DNA of 64,000 bases from Halopseudomonas aestusnigri. Its GTDB lineage: Bacteria; Pseudomonadota; Gammaproteobacteria; Pseudomonadales; Pseudomonadaceae. This document shows, one piece after another, positions 17,842 to 27,468 of this stretch (its first letter is position 1; the number at the start of each line of letters is the position of its first letter). The notes below the pieces were generated by a model, which made no database searches, had not been told where the DNA came from, and worked only from the letters and a program-made list of their open reading frames with translations. The DNA lies in contig NZ_NBYK01000003.1 in assembly GCF_002197985.1 (NCBI RefSeq), positions 34,274 to 98,273 of the forward strand, given 5' to 3'. A program made the translations under genes and the position numbers.

Positions 17842-18579
17842 CTATTGCAGACCATAGCGATACAGCAGGTGCAGGTAGTCGTCCGACTGCTTGAATTGCT
17901 GCAATGCCTCGCTGAAGCGCTTTGCGAGGTCGGCCAGCGCCGGCGTTCGCGCGAATGCCAGGTAGAGCTCGCCGCTGCTCAGTTGAGTGTCATGGTGGGC
18001 GATCCGATCATTCAGTCCGAGTTGTCTGATGGTGTACAGGCCGACCCTGCGGTTGATCGGCAGCATGTCGACGCGACCATGCTCCAGCATCAGCAGACAG
18101 GCTTCGATTGCAGGACAGGGCCAGCGCTCGAAGTAGTTGGCGGCCTTGAACTCATCGTTTCCGTAACTGTAACCGGCAGAGATACCGATACGCAGACCGC
18201 GCAGGTCTTCGATTCGGGTGAACGGAAATGGCTGGCTCTTGCGATAGAACAGCACTGTCTCGCTGTGGGAAAGCGGCTCGCTGGGGTAGTGGTACGTCTG
18301 GCGGCGCTGGTCGTTGATGCCTATATCGAGAATGGCGTCGGCATTGCCCTCGCGCACCTCATGCTGGGCCCGCTTCCAGGGCATCATTCGCCATTTGGGG
18401 TCATAGCCCAGCTCACGCAGCAGCCTGTCGCTGACCTCGTAGTCGATGCCACGGATAGTGTTGTTCTCTTCAAATACGTAGGGTGGCCATGGCTCGCTGA
18501 CAATGGTCAGCTGTTCGGCTTTGAGTGGGCTGGCTGACAGTGCCAGGGCGACGGCCAGAAGGCCATGAAATCGGTTCAT
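17842..18579 (-). CDS. Family 3 extracellular solute-binding protein
   Basis: A 245-residue periplasmic protein. A signal peptide (NRFHGLLAVALALSASPLKA) precedes an SBP_bac_3 domain that opens LTIVSEPWPPYVFEENN and contains the KRAQHEVREGNADAI segment typical of amino-acid-binding-like proteins. No permease or ATPase gene is adjacent, so it is an orphan that may serve a remote transporter or act as a sensor. Ligand unknown. It reads toward rhlE but the 421-bp gap suggests separate transcription. Confidence 0.82.
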   Translation of the reverse strand: MNRFHGLLAVALALSASPLKAEQLTIVSEPWPPYVFEENNTIRGIDYEVSDRLLRELGYDPKWRMMPWKRAQHEVREGNADAILDIGINDQRRQTYHYPSEPLSHSETVLFYRKSQPFPFTRIEDLRGLRIGISAGYSYGNDEFKAANYFERWPCPAIEACLLMLEHGRVDMLPINRRVGLYTIRQLGLNDRIAHHDTQLSSGELYLAFARTPALADLAKRFSEALQQFKQSDDYLHLLYRYGLQ

Positions 18580-18650
18580 GGCCGCAGTCTAGCGTGCTTT
18601 TGCGGTGCTCGCATGTTCGGGCTGCCGGGGGCGCCGGTAGCCCGTCCGGC

Positions 18651-19496
18651 TCAGCGATCGCCCTGCAGATTGCGCACAACGGCAAGGCTGGGTTCGGCCT
18701 GGTTGAGGGTGTAAAAGTGCAGGCCGGGCGCACCGCCATCGAGCAGGCGCTCGCACAGCTGACTGATCACCTCGGTACCGAAGGCGCTGATGCTGTCGCT
18801 GTCGTCACCGTAGGCTTCCAGCTGCTTGCGGATCCAGCGCGGAATCTCGGCGCCGCAGGCGTCGGAGAAGCGTGCCAGCTTGGTGTAGTTGGTGATCGGC
18901 ATGATGCCTGGAATGATCGGGATGTCGATCCCTGCCTGGCGCACCCGGTCCACGAAGTGGAAGTAGCAGTCGGCGTTGAAGAAGTACTGGGTGATCGCGC
19001 TGTCGGCACCGGCGCGGGCCTTGCGGATGAAGTTCTGCAGATCGGTTTCAAAGTTTGGCGCCTGCGGGTGCGACTCCGGGTAGGCGGCGACCTCGATGGT
19101 GAAGTGATCGCCGGTCTCGGCGCGGATGAACTCGACCAGCTCGTTGGCGTAGCGCAGCTCGCCGCTGGCATGCCCCATACCGGAGGGCAGGTCGCCGCGC
19201 AGGGCGACGATGCGCTGGATGCCGTTGGCGCGGTAGTCGTTGATCAGGGAGCGCAGGTCGTCGCGCGAGTCGCCGACGCAGGACAGGTGCGGCGCGGTCG
19301 GAACCTTTACCTCGCCGTCCAGTTGCAGCACGGTGCGGCGGGTGCCGTCACGGGTGGAGCCGCCGGCACCGTAGGTGACGGAAAAGAATTCAGGGCCTGC
19401 CGCAGCCAGGGTCCGGGCAGTGGCGAGCAGTTTTTCGTGGCCGGCTTCGGTCTTGGTCGGGAAGAACTCGAAGCTGATGGGGGCGTTGGTCGTCAT
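18651..19496 (-). CDS. metF: 5,10-methylenetetrahydrofolate reductase
   Basis: A 281-residue FAD-dependent TIM-barrel enzyme that makes 5-methyl-THF for methionine synthase. The opening ISFEFFPTKTEAG carries the catalytic Glu, and VTYGAGGSTRDGT, VALRGDLP and PGIMPITNYT are family motifs. AGAGAG precedes the ATG. It lies downstream of ahcY on the same strand, with heptad-repeat element 4 in the 129-bp gap. If transcription continues from ahcY, metF would also respond to the SAH riboswitch. Confidence 0.96.
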   Translation of the reverse strand: MTTNAPISFEFFPTKTEAGHEKLLATARTLAAAGPEFFSVTYGAGGSTRDGTRRTVLQLDGEVKVPTAPHLSCVGDSRDDLRSLINDYRANGIQRIVALRGDLPSGMGHASGELRYANELVEFIRAETGDHFTIEVAAYPESHPQAPNFETDLQNFIRKARAGADSAITQYFFNADCYFHFVDRVRQAGIDIPIIPGIMPITNYTKLARFSDACGAEIPRWIRKQLEAYGDDSDSISAFGTEVISQLCERLLDGGAPGLHFYTLNQAEPSLAVVRNLQGDR

Positions 19497-19521
19497 TATC
19501 TCTCTACTCTTGGAAGGGCGT

Positions 19522-19624
19522 CAGCTTCAAGCCTCAAGCTACAAGCGGCAAGCAACCCCGGAAACCTTTGCCCGCCGGCGGGGCGGGCAGGGTTCTTGAG
19601 GCTTGCCGCTTGCGGCTGACAGCT
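19522..19624. repeat. Heptad-repeat element 4
   Basis: The left arm 19522-19553 and right arm 19595-19624 consist of CAAGCNN/NNGCTTG 7-bp units with a GC-rich centre. It fills the space between ahcY and metF, ends 1 bp from the ahcY stop codon and lies 25 bp upstream of the metF start. Confidence 0.8.
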
Positions 19625-19625
19625 A

Positions 19626-21029
19626 TCAGTAGCGATAGCTGTCGGGCTTGAACGGGCCTTCGACGGTAACGCCGATGTAGTCTGCCTGGGTCTTGGTCAG
19701 CTGGGTGACGACGCCACCGAAGCCCTTGACCATTTCCAGTGCGACCTCTTCGTCCAGCTTCTTCGGCAGTACCTCAACGGTCAGCGCAGCGGCTTTGCCT
19801 TCGGCAGACAGATCGGCGAACTTGCGCTCGAACAGGTGGATCTGGGCCAGCACCTGGTTGGCGAAGGAGCCGTCCATGATCCGCGAGGGGTGGCCGGTAG
19901 CGTTACCCAGGTTCACCAAGCGGCCTTCGGCCAGCAGGATCAGGTAGTCGTCATTGGTGGCGTCAATGATCTTGCCGGTGCGGTGGATCTTGTGCACCTG
20001 CGGCTTGACCTCTTCCCAGCCCCAGTTGGCGCGCATGAAGGCGGTATCGATCTCGTTGTCGAAGTGACCGATGTTGCAGACCACGGCGCGCTTTTTCAGG
20101 GCCTTGAGCATGCCGGCGTCACAGACGTTGGCGTTGCCGGTGGTGGTGACGATCAGGTCGATCTTGCCGAGCAGGGCCGCGTCGACGCAGGCGTCGGTGC
20201 CGTCGTTGATGCCGTTGTGGTACGGGGACACGACTTCGAAACCGTCCATGCAGGCCTGCATGGCGCAGATCGGGTCGATTTCGGTGACCTTGACGATCAT
20301 GCCTTCCTGACGCAGCGACTGTGCAGAGCCCTTGCCCACGTCACCGTAACCGATGACCAGCGCCTGCTTGCCGGACAGCAGGTGGTCGGTGCCGCGCTTG
20401 ATGGCGTCGTTCAGGCTGTGGCGGCAGCCGTACTTGTTGTCGTTCTTGCTCTTGGTGACCGAGTCGTTGACGTTGATCGCCGGGACTTTCAGGGTGCCCG
20501 CCTTGAGCATGTCGAGCAGGCGGTGTACGCCGGTGGTGGTCTCTTCGGTGATGCCGTGGATCTTGTCCAGCATCGCCGGGTATTTCTTGTGCAGGATTTC
20601 GGTCAGGTCGCCGCCGTCGTCCAGCACCATGTTGGCGTCCCAGGGCTGACCGTCCTTGAGGATGGTCTGCTCGATGCACCATTCGTACTCTTCTTCGGTC
20701 TCACCCTTCCAGGCAAATACCGGGATGCCGGCGGCAGCGATCGCAGCAGCGGCCTGATCCTGGGTTGAGAAGATGTTGCAGGAAGACCAGCGTACTTCGG
20801 CGCCCAGGGCAGTCAGGGTTTCGATCAGCACGGCAGTCTGGATGGTCATGTGGATACAGCCCAGAATCTTGGCACCCTTGAGCGGCTGCTCGCCGGCGTA
20901 CTTGCGGCGCAAGCCCATCAGCGCGGGCATTTCCGACTCGGCGATGATGATCTCGCGGCGGCCCCAGTCGGCCAGGCTGATGTCGGCGACCTTGTAGTCG
21001 GTAAAGGCGTTATTGATCACGGCACTCAT
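19626..21029 (-). CDS. ahcY: Adenosylhomocysteinase (SAH hydrolase)
   Basis: A 467-residue NAD-dependent enzyme that splits S-adenosylhomocysteine into adenosine and homocysteine. The NAD-binding [14 protein letters not shown] (about residue 250), [11 protein letters not shown], and the C-terminal KPDSYRY carrying the lysine and tyrosines that complete the neighbouring subunit's site are present. The insertion near residues 150-190 is typical of the longer bacterial form. The start is ATG 21029 behind GGAGA. An SAH riboswitch lies immediately upstream, so expression should rise when its substrate accumulates. Confidence 0.97.
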   Translation of the reverse strand: MSAVINNAFTDYKVADISLADWGRREIIIAESEMPALMGLRRKYAGEQPLKGAKILGCIHMTIQTAVLIETLTALGAEVRWSSCNIFSTQDQAAAAIAAAGIPVFAWKGETEEEYEWCIEQTILKDGQPWDANMVLDDGGDLTEILHKKYPAMLDKIHGITEETTTGVHRLLDMLKAGTLKVPAINVNDSVTKSKNDNKYGCRHSLNDAIKRGTDHLLSGKQALVIGYGDVGKGSAQSLRQEGMIVKVTEIDPICAMQACMDGFEVVSPYHNGINDGTDACVDAALLGKIDLIVTTTGNANVCDAGMLKALKKRAVVCNIGHFDNEIDTAFMRANWGWEEVKPQVHKIHRTGKIIDATNDDYLILLAEGRLVNLGNATGHPSRIMDGSFANQVLAQIHLFERKFADLSAEGKAAALTVEVLPKKLDEEVALEMVKGFGGVVTQLTKTQADYIGVTVEGPFKPDSYRY

Positions 21030-21080
21030 CTGATTTCTCCATTCGTGGTTGCGAATGGGCGCGGTTAAATGTCGCACGCC

Positions 21081-21132
21081 CCGGACGAGCCTGGCAGCGG
21101 CTGGAGCCGCTGCTGCAGCGCCCCTCGTCCGG
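21081..21132 (-). promoter_or_regulatory. SAH riboswitch upstream of ahcY
   Basis: Read on the minus strand, P1 is formed by CCGGACGAG (21124-21132) with CTCGTCCGG (21081-21089). P2 is a perfect 8-bp hairpin (21094-21101 with 21106-21113). The joining segments GAGGGGCGCTGCA and CCAGGCTCG match the conserved core of the S-adenosylhomocysteine riboswitch class. The aptamer ends 51 bp before the ahcY start codon. A further GGGCG/CGCCC hairpin between aptamer and gene (about 21056-21080) may be the expression platform. Confidence 0.88.
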
Positions 21133-21235
21133 AGCTGAAGTTACCCGGTCAGGCTGTTCGCACAGGAACACGCCTTGGCCGGAATCGGTTCAGAGGCGAT
21201 ACTGTCGCCCCTCCTGTATGTCGTCTGGATGAAAC

Positions 21236-21697
21236 ATGATCGCTGTTCCATACCGAAAACTCGTTGTCGCCCTGTTGCTCGGCGCGGCCCTGGCTGGCTG
21301 CAACAATGAACCTGACCCCAACTCGCACGAAGGCAAGCGCCAGGCGCTGTTCAAGCAGATGCTGCGCCAGACCGAGCCGATGAGCGGCATGCTGACCGGT
21401 CGCGTAACCCCCAGCATGGGCGAGTTCATGAACAAGGCCGATACCCTGGCCCAGCTCGCCGATCAGCCCTGGGAGCACTTCCCGACCCCGGGCGATGACC
21501 CTGAGCCGAACCGCACCAAGGACACCGTCTGGTCCGATCCCGAAGGCTTTGCCCTGGCCATTGATGACTTCAAGGCCAAGGTCGCCGACCTGCATGCCGT
21601 TACCTCTGTCGGCATCAAATCTCTGGACCAGGCAGCTGATGAGCTGCGTGCGGTCCAGCAGTCCTGCAAAAGCTGTCATGACAGCTATCGCCGCTGA
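21236..21697 (+). CDS. Cytochrome c'-like lipoprotein
   Basis: A 153-residue protein with a lipoprotein signal (lipobox LAGC, Cys about residue 21) and one haem-binding motif at the extreme C-terminus (SCKSCHDSYRR). The C-terminal CxxCH and helical body fit the cytochrome c' family, which binds NO or carries electrons. It is a plus-strand gene lodged between ahcY and metK with no obvious link to methionine metabolism. A perfect palindrome spans its stop codon, and a terminator-like hairpin lies 39 bp downstream. Confidence 0.82.
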   Translation: MIAVPYRKLVVALLLGAALAGCNNEPDPNSHEGKRQALFKQMLRQTEPMSGMLTGRVTPSMGEFMNKADTLAQLADQPWEHFPTPGDDPEPNRTKDTVWSDPEGFALAIDDFKAKVADLHAVTSVGIKSLDQAADELRAVQQSCKSCHDSYRR

Positions 21698-21710
21698 GCG
21701 GCGATAGCTG
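21682..21710. repeat. Perfect palindrome spanning a stop codon
   Basis: Arms 21682-21695 and 21697-21710 (14 bp each) surround a single central G at 21696. The TGA stop codon of the cytochrome gene (21695-21697) sits at the dyad centre. It abuts the left arm of heptad-repeat element 5. Confidence 0.75.
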
Positions 21711-21856
21711 CAGCTGCAAGCCTCAAGCTGCAAGTAAAACCCGCGCGGTTGCGAATCGTGCGGGTTTTCTTTTGGCTGAGAGAGTAACTGGATCTCAGCA
21801 GAAACACCTGGGGTCATCGCTCAACCGAGCCTGCTTGTAGCTTGTAGCTTGCCGCT
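21711..21856. repeat. Heptad-repeat element 5
   Basis: Left arm 21711-21734 and right arm 21833-21856 are made of CAAGCNN/NNGCTTG 7-bp units. The interior contains a terminator-like hairpin at 21736-21767. It lies between the convergent cytochrome and metK genes and ends 6 bp from the metK stop. Confidence 0.8.
21736..21772 (+). terminator. Terminator inside element 5
   Basis: AAAACCCGC pairs with GCGGGTTTT across a 14-nt partly paired loop, and further T-rich sequence follows (CTTTT). It should end the cytochrome transcript and, being A-rich on the other side, may also act for metK. Confidence 0.75.
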
Positions 21857-21862
21857 ACGCCG

Positions 21863-23047
21863 TCAGGCGTCCGCGCGCAGCGCGTCTGCCTTGTCTGTTT
21901 TCTCCCACGGGAAGGCCGTGAAGGTGTCACCCTTGACGGTCATCTCGAACGGGTTGCGGCCGAAGTGGCCGTACGCGGCGGTTGCGCGGTACATCGGGTG
22001 CAGCAGGTCGAGCATGCGGGTGATCGCGTACGGGCGCAGGTCGAAGTGCTGACGCACCAGCTGGATGATCTTTTCGTCGCTGATCTTGCCGGTGCCGAAG
22101 GTATTGATCGATACCGAGGTCGGCTGCGCCACGCCGATGGCGTAGGAAACCTGAATCTCGCACTTGTCGGCCAGGCCGGCAGCGACGATGTTCTTGGCGA
22201 CGTAGCGGCCGGCGTAGGCGGCGCTGCGGTCAACCTTGGACGGATCCTTGCCGGAGAACGCGCCGCCACCGTGGCGAGCCATGCCGCCGTAGGTGTCGAC
22301 GATGATCTTGCGACCGGTCAGACCGCAGTCGCCCACCGGGCCGCCGATGACGAACTTGCCGGTCGGGTTGATGTGGTACTGGGTGGCGGCGTGCAGCAGT
22401 TCGGCCGGGATCACCTTTTTGACGATCTCTTCCATCACCGCTTCGCGCAGGTCCGCCTGGCTGATGTCCGGGTTGTGCTGGGTCGACAGCACGATGGCGT
22501 CGATACCGGTGACGATGCCGTTCTCGTAGCGGCAGGTGACCTGCGACTTGGCGTCCGGGCGCAGCCAGCCGAGGCTGCCGTCCTTGCGCGCTTCAGCCTG
22601 ACGCTCGACCAGACGGTGAGCGAAGGTAATCGGGGCCGGCATCAGCACGTCGGTTTCGTTGCTGGCGTAGCCGAACATCAGGCCCTGGTCACCGGCGCCC
22701 TGATCTTCCGGCTTCTGGCGGTCAACGCCCTGGGCGATGTCCGGCGACTGCTTGCCGATGATGTTGATCACGCCGCAGGTGGCGCCGTCGTAGCCGACGT
22801 CCGAGGAGGTGTAGCCGATGTCGCAGATGACGCCGCGCACCAGGTCTTCGAGGTCGACCCAGGCGCTGGTGGTGATTTCACCGCCGACGATGGCAACACC
22901 GGTCTTGACCATGGTTTCACAGGCGACCCGGGCAAATTTGTCTTCGCTCAGGATGGCGTCCAGAACGGCGTCGGAAATCTGGTCAGCCAGTTTGTCCGGA
23001 TGGCCTTCGGACACGGATTCGGAGGTGAAAATCGAGTAATCGCTCAT
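21863..23047 (-). CDS. metK: S-adenosylmethionine synthetase
   Basis: A 394-residue enzyme that makes SAM from methionine and ATP. The start region ([20 protein letters not shown]), the ATP-site hexapeptide GAGDQG, and the [19 protein letters not shown] loop are intact. AGGAAA precedes the ATG. Its first codon overlaps the stop of the ArsR-methyltransferase gene by 4 nt, so the two are translationally coupled and transcribed from the palindrome-containing promoter near 24.1 kb. Confidence 0.97.
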   Translation of the reverse strand: MSDYSIFTSESVSEGHPDKLADQISDAVLDAILSEDKFARVACETMVKTGVAIVGGEITTSAWVDLEDLVRGVICDIGYTSSDVGYDGATCGVINIIGKQSPDIAQGVDRQKPEDQGAGDQGLMFGYASNETDVLMPAPITFAHRLVERQAEARKDGSLGWLRPDAKSQVTCRYENGIVTGIDAIVLSTQHNPDISQADLREAVMEEIVKKVIPAELLHAATQYHINPTGKFVIGGPVGDCGLTGRKIIVDTYGGMARHGGGAFSGKDPSKVDRSAAYAGRYVAKNIVAAGLADKCEIQVSYAIGVAQPTSVSINTFGTGKISDEKIIQLVRQHFDLRPYAITRMLDLLHPMYRATAAYGHFGRNPFEMTVKGDTFTAFPWEKTDKADALRADA

Positions 23048-24057
23048 GGGTCTTTCCTGTCCTCGGGAGAAGGGGATTCGGGTTTGGCCAGCTGCAGCAG
23101 TTGCAGCTGAAAGCCGTTACGCAGGCCGATGTACTGGCTGTTGCCCGGACGCAGTCCGGCAGCTTCGGCCCAGCGCGCAATATCATCCTGGTCAAAGCCT
23201 AGCCACAGATCGCCGCAGCTGTCGCGTACCCAGCTCTGGTCGTGGCTGCACAGCTCGGTCAGCACCAGGCTGCCACCGGGTTTGAGCAGTGCGGCAAAGC
23301 GCTTGAGCGCTTCAGCCGGCGCCGGCATGTGGTGCAGCACCATGTTGCAGACCACGCAGTCAGCCAGCGGCAATTGCTGCGGCAGCAGGGCGTCGGCGAG
23401 CAGGCAGTCCACGTTGTCGAGGCCCGCGTCCTGACACTGCTGGCGCGCGCGCTCAAGCATGGCCTCGGCGTTGTCGAGTCCGACCACGCGCTCGAAGCGG
23501 CTGGCCAGGCTGGGCAGAAAGCCGCCTTCGCCCGGACCAATCTCGATGGCCAGTTGCCGGGCCGGCAGCGGCAGGGCGTCGATCAGGGTCAGCAGCGGCT
23601 CGCGGTAGATGCCAAAGTGGGCGATCAGGTCCTGCTGCGCCGGGGTGCCATCGGCAAAACGGGCAAAGAACTGGCGTGACAGCTCGGCACGCTGGGCGTG
23701 CACTGCAGCAATGGCTTGCTGCAGTTGGGCGTCATCCGGCTGGCTGTCGAGTTCGTTCAGCAGTTGGCTGTGCAGCCGATGCCAGGGCTGTTCAGTGACC
23801 GGCAGGCTGCGACGGTAAAAGATCGAGTTGCCTTCGCGGCGCGTGCTCACCAGCCCTGCGTTTGCCAGCACCTTGAGGTGGTGGCTCATGCCGGACTGGC
23901 GCATGCCGAAGATCTGCGCCAGTTCCAGCACGCCGAACGAGTCGCTGCGCAGCACCCGCAGGATATCCAGCCGCAACACATCGCCAGCGGCCTTGCAAAA
24001 GGCGGCCAGGTCGTCGGTCTGACTGGGGGTGGCGGGAAGGTGCGCAATCTGGTTCAT
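23044..24057 (-). CDS. ArsR-type regulator fused to a SAM-dependent methyltransferase
   Basis: A 337-residue two-domain protein. Residues about 10-100 form an ArsR winged helix ([19 protein letters not shown] recognition region); residues about 150-320 form a class I methyltransferase with motif [12 protein letters not shown] and MVLHHMPAP. It is coupled to metK, and homologues lie at the same place in Pseudomonas. I infer control of the SAM cycle by SAM or SAH sensed in the methyltransferase fold, as for ArsR-family SahR regulators; whether it methylates anything is unknown. A perfect palindrome 39 bp upstream of its start is a likely autoregulatory operator. Confidence 0.88.
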   Translation of the reverse strand: MNQIAHLPATPSQTDDLAAFCKAAGDVLRLDILRVLRSDSFGVLELAQIFGMRQSGMSHHLKVLANAGLVSTRREGNSIFYRRSLPVTEQPWHRLHSQLLNELDSQPDDAQLQQAIAAVHAQRAELSRQFFARFADGTPAQQDLIAHFGIYREPLLTLIDALPLPARQLAIEIGPGEGGFLPSLASRFERVVGLDNAEAMLERARQQCQDAGLDNVDCLLADALLPQQLPLADCVVCNMVLHHMPAPAEALKRFAALLKPGGSLVLTELCSHDQSWVRDSCGDLWLGFDQDDIARWAEAAGLRPGNSQYIGLRNGFQLQLLQLAKPESPSPEDRKDP

Positions 24058-24096
24058 GCGGCGCAGTTTAGTTTTGATCGGGCGTCGCCGCAACGG

Positions 24097-24120
24097 CTAT
24101 ATCAAAAAACTTTGATATAG
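24097..24120. promoter_or_regulatory. Perfect 10-bp palindrome, candidate ArsR-type operator
   Basis: CTATATCAAA-AAAC-TTTGATATAG lies between the divergent ArsR-methyltransferase/metK operon and tkt. It is AT-rich in a GC-rich setting and has the size of an ArsR-family operator. It could control metK and possibly tkt. Confidence 0.7.
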
Positions 24121-24276
24121 AGCCCTCCGTTCGTCCGGCGAGCGAACGATAACCGCACTCGGAACGGTGTTTTCATTGCCCGAAACGGCCGTTTGCGCGA
24201 AAATGCCCGCCTTCTTTTCCCGGCCAGCCGCGTGTTGCGGCAAACGCCCATGCCTTGCCAACCACAGGAGTTGTTC

Positions 24277-26277
24277 ATGCCCAGTCGTCGTGACCGTGCC
24301 AATGCCATTCGTGCCCTCAGCATGGATGCCGTGCAGAAAGCCAACAGCGGCCACCCCGGTGCGCCCATGGGTATGGCGGATATCGCCGAAGTGCTGTGGC
24401 GCGACTATCTGAAGCACAACCCGGCCAACCCGAATTTCGCCGACCGCGACCGCTTCGTGCTGTCCAACGGTCACGGCTCGATGCTGATCTACTCGCTGCT
24501 GCACCTGACTGGTTACGACGTCAGCATTGACGACATCAAGAACTTCCGTCAGCTGCACAGCAAAACGCCGGGCCACCCGGAATACGGCTACACCCCGGGC
24601 GTTGAAACCACCACCGGCCCGCTGGGGCAGGGCATTGCCAATGCCGTGGGCATGGCGATCGCCGAGAAGGTGCTGGCTGCGCAGTTCAACCGTGAAGGTC
24701 ACGAGGTTGTCGACCACAACACCTACGTGTTCCTCGGCGACGGCTGCATGATGGAAGGCATCTCCCACGAAGTCTGTTCACTGGCCGGCACCCTGGGTCT
24801 GGGCAAGCTGGTTGCCTTCTACGACGACAACGGCATCTCCATCGACGGTGAAGTCGAAGGCTGGTTTACCGACGACACGCCCAAGCGTTTCGAGGCTTAC
24901 GGCTGGCAGGTGATCCGCAATGTCGACGGCCACGATGCCGACGAGATCAAGACCGCCATTGAGACCGCACGCAAGAATACCGAGCAGCCGACCCTGATCT
25001 GCTGCAAGACCATCATCGGTTTCGGTTCGCCGAACAAGCAGGGCAAGGAAGAGTGCCACGGCGCAGCACTGGGCGAGGCGGAAATCGCTGCTACCCGTGA
25101 AGCGCTGAACTGGCCGCACGCCCCGTTCGAAATTCCGGCTGACATCAAGGCCGAGTGGGACGCCCACGAGGCCGGCGCCAAGGCCGAAGCCGCCTGGAAC
25201 GACAAGTTTGCCGCCTATCAGGCTGCCTTCCCGGAACTGGCTGCCGAGCTGCAGCGTCGTCTGGCTGGCGATCTGCCGGCTGACTTCAGCGCCAAGGCCG
25301 ATGCCTACATCGCCGAGGTGGTTGCCAAGGGTGAAACCATCGCCAGCCGCAAGGCCAGCCAGAACACCCTGAACGCCTTTGGCCCGCTGCTGCCGGAAAT
25401 GCTCGGTGGCTCCGCCGACCTGGCCGGCTCCAACCTGACTCTGTGGAAGGGCTGCAAGGGCGTGGAGTCTGCAGACGCGTCCGGCAACTACCTGTTCTAC
25501 GGTGTGCGCGAATTCGGCATGACCGCGATCATGAACGGTATCGCCCTGCACGGCGGCTTCGTGCCCTACGGCGCTACCTTCCTGATCTTCATGGAATACG
25601 CCCGCAACGCGGTGCGCATGTCGGCGCTGATGAAGCAGCGCGTGATCCACGTCTACACCCACGACTCCATCGGTCTGGGTGAAGACGGCCCGACCCACCA
25701 GCCGATCGAACAGCTGGCCAGCCTGCGCGGTACGCCGAATCTGGACACCTGGCGTCCGGCTGACGCGGTTGAGTCGGCGATTGCCTGGAAGTACGCGCTG
25801 GAGCGAGCTGACGGCCCGAGCGCGCTGATCTTCTCGCGTCAGAATCTGCCGCACCAGGAGCGCGATGCCGAGCAACTGGCCAACGTTACCCGCGGCGGTT
25901 ACGTACTGAAGGACTGCGACGGCGAGCCTGAACTGATCCTGATCTCGACCGGTTCCGAAGTCGGTCTGGCGGTCAACGCCTGGACCGCCTTGACCGAACA
26001 GGGCCGCAAGGTTCGCGTGGTGTCTATGCCGTCGACCAGCGTGTTCGACCAGCAGGACGCCGCCTACAAACAGTCGGTCCTGCCGCTGGAAGTGGGTGCT
26101 CGTATCGCCATCGAAGCCTCCCACGCCGACTTCTGGTACAAGTACGTCGGCCTCGACGGCCGCATCATCGGCATGCAGAGCTTCGGCGAATCCGCTCCGG
26201 CTGCGGCGCTGTTCGAGGAGTTCGGTTTCACCCTCGACAACGTGCTGGCAGCGGCTGAAGAGCTGTTGGAAGACTAA
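24277..26277 (+). CDS. tkt: Transketolase
   Basis: A 666-residue thiamine-diphosphate enzyme moving two-carbon units between pentose-phosphate and glycolytic sugars. The N-terminal TPP domain shows [12 protein letters not shown] and the [12 protein letters not shown] metal/TPP motif. The middle pyrimidine-binding domain has [11 protein letters not shown], where the catalytic Glu lies, and the C-terminal domain is complete. The ATG at 24277 follows CAGGAG and matches the family start ([16 protein letters not shown]); the in-frame ATG at 24193 is too far upstream. It heads the tkt-epd-pgk-fba series. Confidence 0.96.
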   Translation: MPSRRDRANAIRALSMDAVQKANSGHPGAPMGMADIAEVLWRDYLKHNPANPNFADRDRFVLSNGHGSMLIYSLLHLTGYDVSIDDIKNFRQLHSKTPGHPEYGYTPGVETTTGPLGQGIANAVGMAIAEKVLAAQFNREGHEVVDHNTYVFLGDGCMMEGISHEVCSLAGTLGLGKLVAFYDDNGISIDGEVEGWFTDDTPKRFEAYGWQVIRNVDGHDADEIKTAIETARKNTEQPTLICCKTIIGFGSPNKQGKEECHGAALGEAEIAATREALNWPHAPFEIPADIKAEWDAHEAGAKAEAAWNDKFAAYQAAFPELAAELQRRLAGDLPADFSAKADAYIAEVVAKGETIASRKASQNTLNAFGPLLPEMLGGSADLAGSNLTLWKGCKGVESADASGNYLFYGVREFGMTAIMNGIALHGGFVPYGATFLIFMEYARNAVRMSALMKQRVIHVYTHDSIGLGEDGPTHQPIEQLASLRGTPNLDTWRPADAVESAIAWKYALERADGPSALIFSRQNLPHQERDAEQLANVTRGGYVLKDCDGEPELILISTGSEVGLAVNAWTALTEQGRKVRVVSMPSTSVFDQQDAAYKQSVLPLEVGARIAIEASHADFWYKYVGLDGRIIGMQSFGESAPAAALFEEFGFTLDNVLAAAEELLED

Positions 26278-26280
26278 ACC

Positions 26281-26354
26281 AGCGGCAAGCCTCAAGCCTC
26301 AAGCTACAAGCGGCGCTCTGCCTGCTTGCAGCTTGCAGCTTGCAGCTTGCAGCC
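26281..26354. repeat. Heptad-repeat element 6
   Basis: This is the cleanest copy. The left arm 26281-26314 carries CAAGCCT/CAAGCTA units. The right arm 26324-26354 has four uninterrupted GCTTGCA 7-mers. The spacer is only 9 bp, so the RNA would form one long imperfect hairpin between tkt and epd. Confidence 0.85.
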
Positions 26355-26371
26355 AGGCGGAGCCTGCTGTT

Positions 26372-27409
26372 ATGTCCCACCCGCGTCCCTATAAAATTGC
26401 CCTGAACGGCTACGGCCGGATCGGTCGCTGCGTGCTGCGCGCGTTGCACGAGCGTGGTGATCTGGACGTGCGGGTGGTGGCGCTGAATGATCTGGCCGAC
26501 CGCGACAGTATTGAATACCTGACCCGTTTTGACTCCACGCACGGCCGCTTTCCGGGCGAGGTGCGGGTCAGCGGTGACTGCTTGCAGATCAACGGGCAGG
26601 CGATTCAGGTATTGCGCGAGGCGGAGCCGGAAGGGGTTGACTGGCGCGGGCTGGATATCGATCTGCTGCTGGAGTGTTCCGGCCAGTACACCACCCGTGA
26701 TCAGGGGTTGCGCTTTGTTCACGCCGGGGTGCCGCGGGTGCTGTTTTCGCAGCCGATGGCAAGCGAAGAGGCGGTGGATGCAACGCTGGTGTATGGCGTC
26801 AATCACGCCAGCCTGCCGCGCGACGCCCGTCTGGTGTCCAACGCCTCCTGCACCACCAATTGCAGCGTGCCGCTGCTCAAGTTGCTGAACGAAGTGATCG
26901 GGCTGGAGTACGTTTCCATCACCACCATTCATTCGGCAATGAACGATCAGCCGGTGATCGACGCTTACCATCACGCTGACCTGCGCCGCACCCGTTCGGC
27001 ATTCCAGTCGGTGATTCCGGTCTCGACCGGTTTGGCACGCGGCATCGAGCGGCTGCTGCCGGAGCTGGCCGGGCGCATCCAGGCCAAGGCGATTCGGGTA
27101 CCGACGGTAAATGTGTCGGCGCTGGATATCACCCTGCAGACCGCGCGCGACACCAGCGCTGCTGAAGTCAATGCGCTGCTGCGCGCGGCGGCGGAAGGTG
27201 ACTATGCGGGGCTGCTCGATTATACCGAGCTGCCCCACGCCAGCTGCGACTTCAACCACGACCCGCACTCGGCGATTGTCGATGGCAGCCAGACCCGCGT
27301 CTCCGGCCCGCGGTTGGTGAATCTGCTGGTCTGGTTTGATAACGAATGGGGTTTTGCCAACCGCATGCTGGATGTTGCCCAGTACTGGCTGGCGCAACCT
27401 GTCGAATGA
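26372..27409 (+). CDS. epd: D-erythrose-4-phosphate dehydrogenase
   Basis: A 345-residue GAPDH-family enzyme. NAD binding is shown by LNGYGRIGRCVLRAL at the N-terminus, and the catalytic Cys lies in SNASCTTNCSVPLL (about residue 155) with a downstream His in ISITTIHSAMND-like context. Position between tkt and pgk is the standard epd location in Pseudomonas; the product, erythronate-4-phosphate, leads to pyridoxal phosphate. ATG 26372 is taken because the long upstream extension crosses tkt and element 6. A GAPDH role cannot be fully excluded. Confidence 0.88.
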   Translation: MSHPRPYKIALNGYGRIGRCVLRALHERGDLDVRVVALNDLADRDSIEYLTRFDSTHGRFPGEVRVSGDCLQINGQAIQVLREAEPEGVDWRGLDIDLLLECSGQYTTRDQGLRFVHAGVPRVLFSQPMASEEAVDATLVYGVNHASLPRDARLVSNASCTTNCSVPLLKLLNEVIGLEYVSITTIHSAMNDQPVIDAYHHADLRRTRSAFQSVIPVSTGLARGIERLLPELAGRIQAKAIRVPTVNVSALDITLQTARDTSAAEVNALLRAAAEGDYAGLLDYTELPHASCDFNHDPHSAIVDGSQTRVSGPRLVNLLVWFDNEWGFANRMLDVAQYWLAQPVE

Positions 27410-27468
27410 CTTGAGCGCGGCCAACGGCGGCGCAACTGATTAACCCTTATTGAACGAAGGAGCGGGCT

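Noticed and set aside
26281-26354. Heptad repeats as a possible CRISPR array
   Set aside because: There are no constant-length unique spacers and no cas genes; units are 7 bp and arms are inverted.
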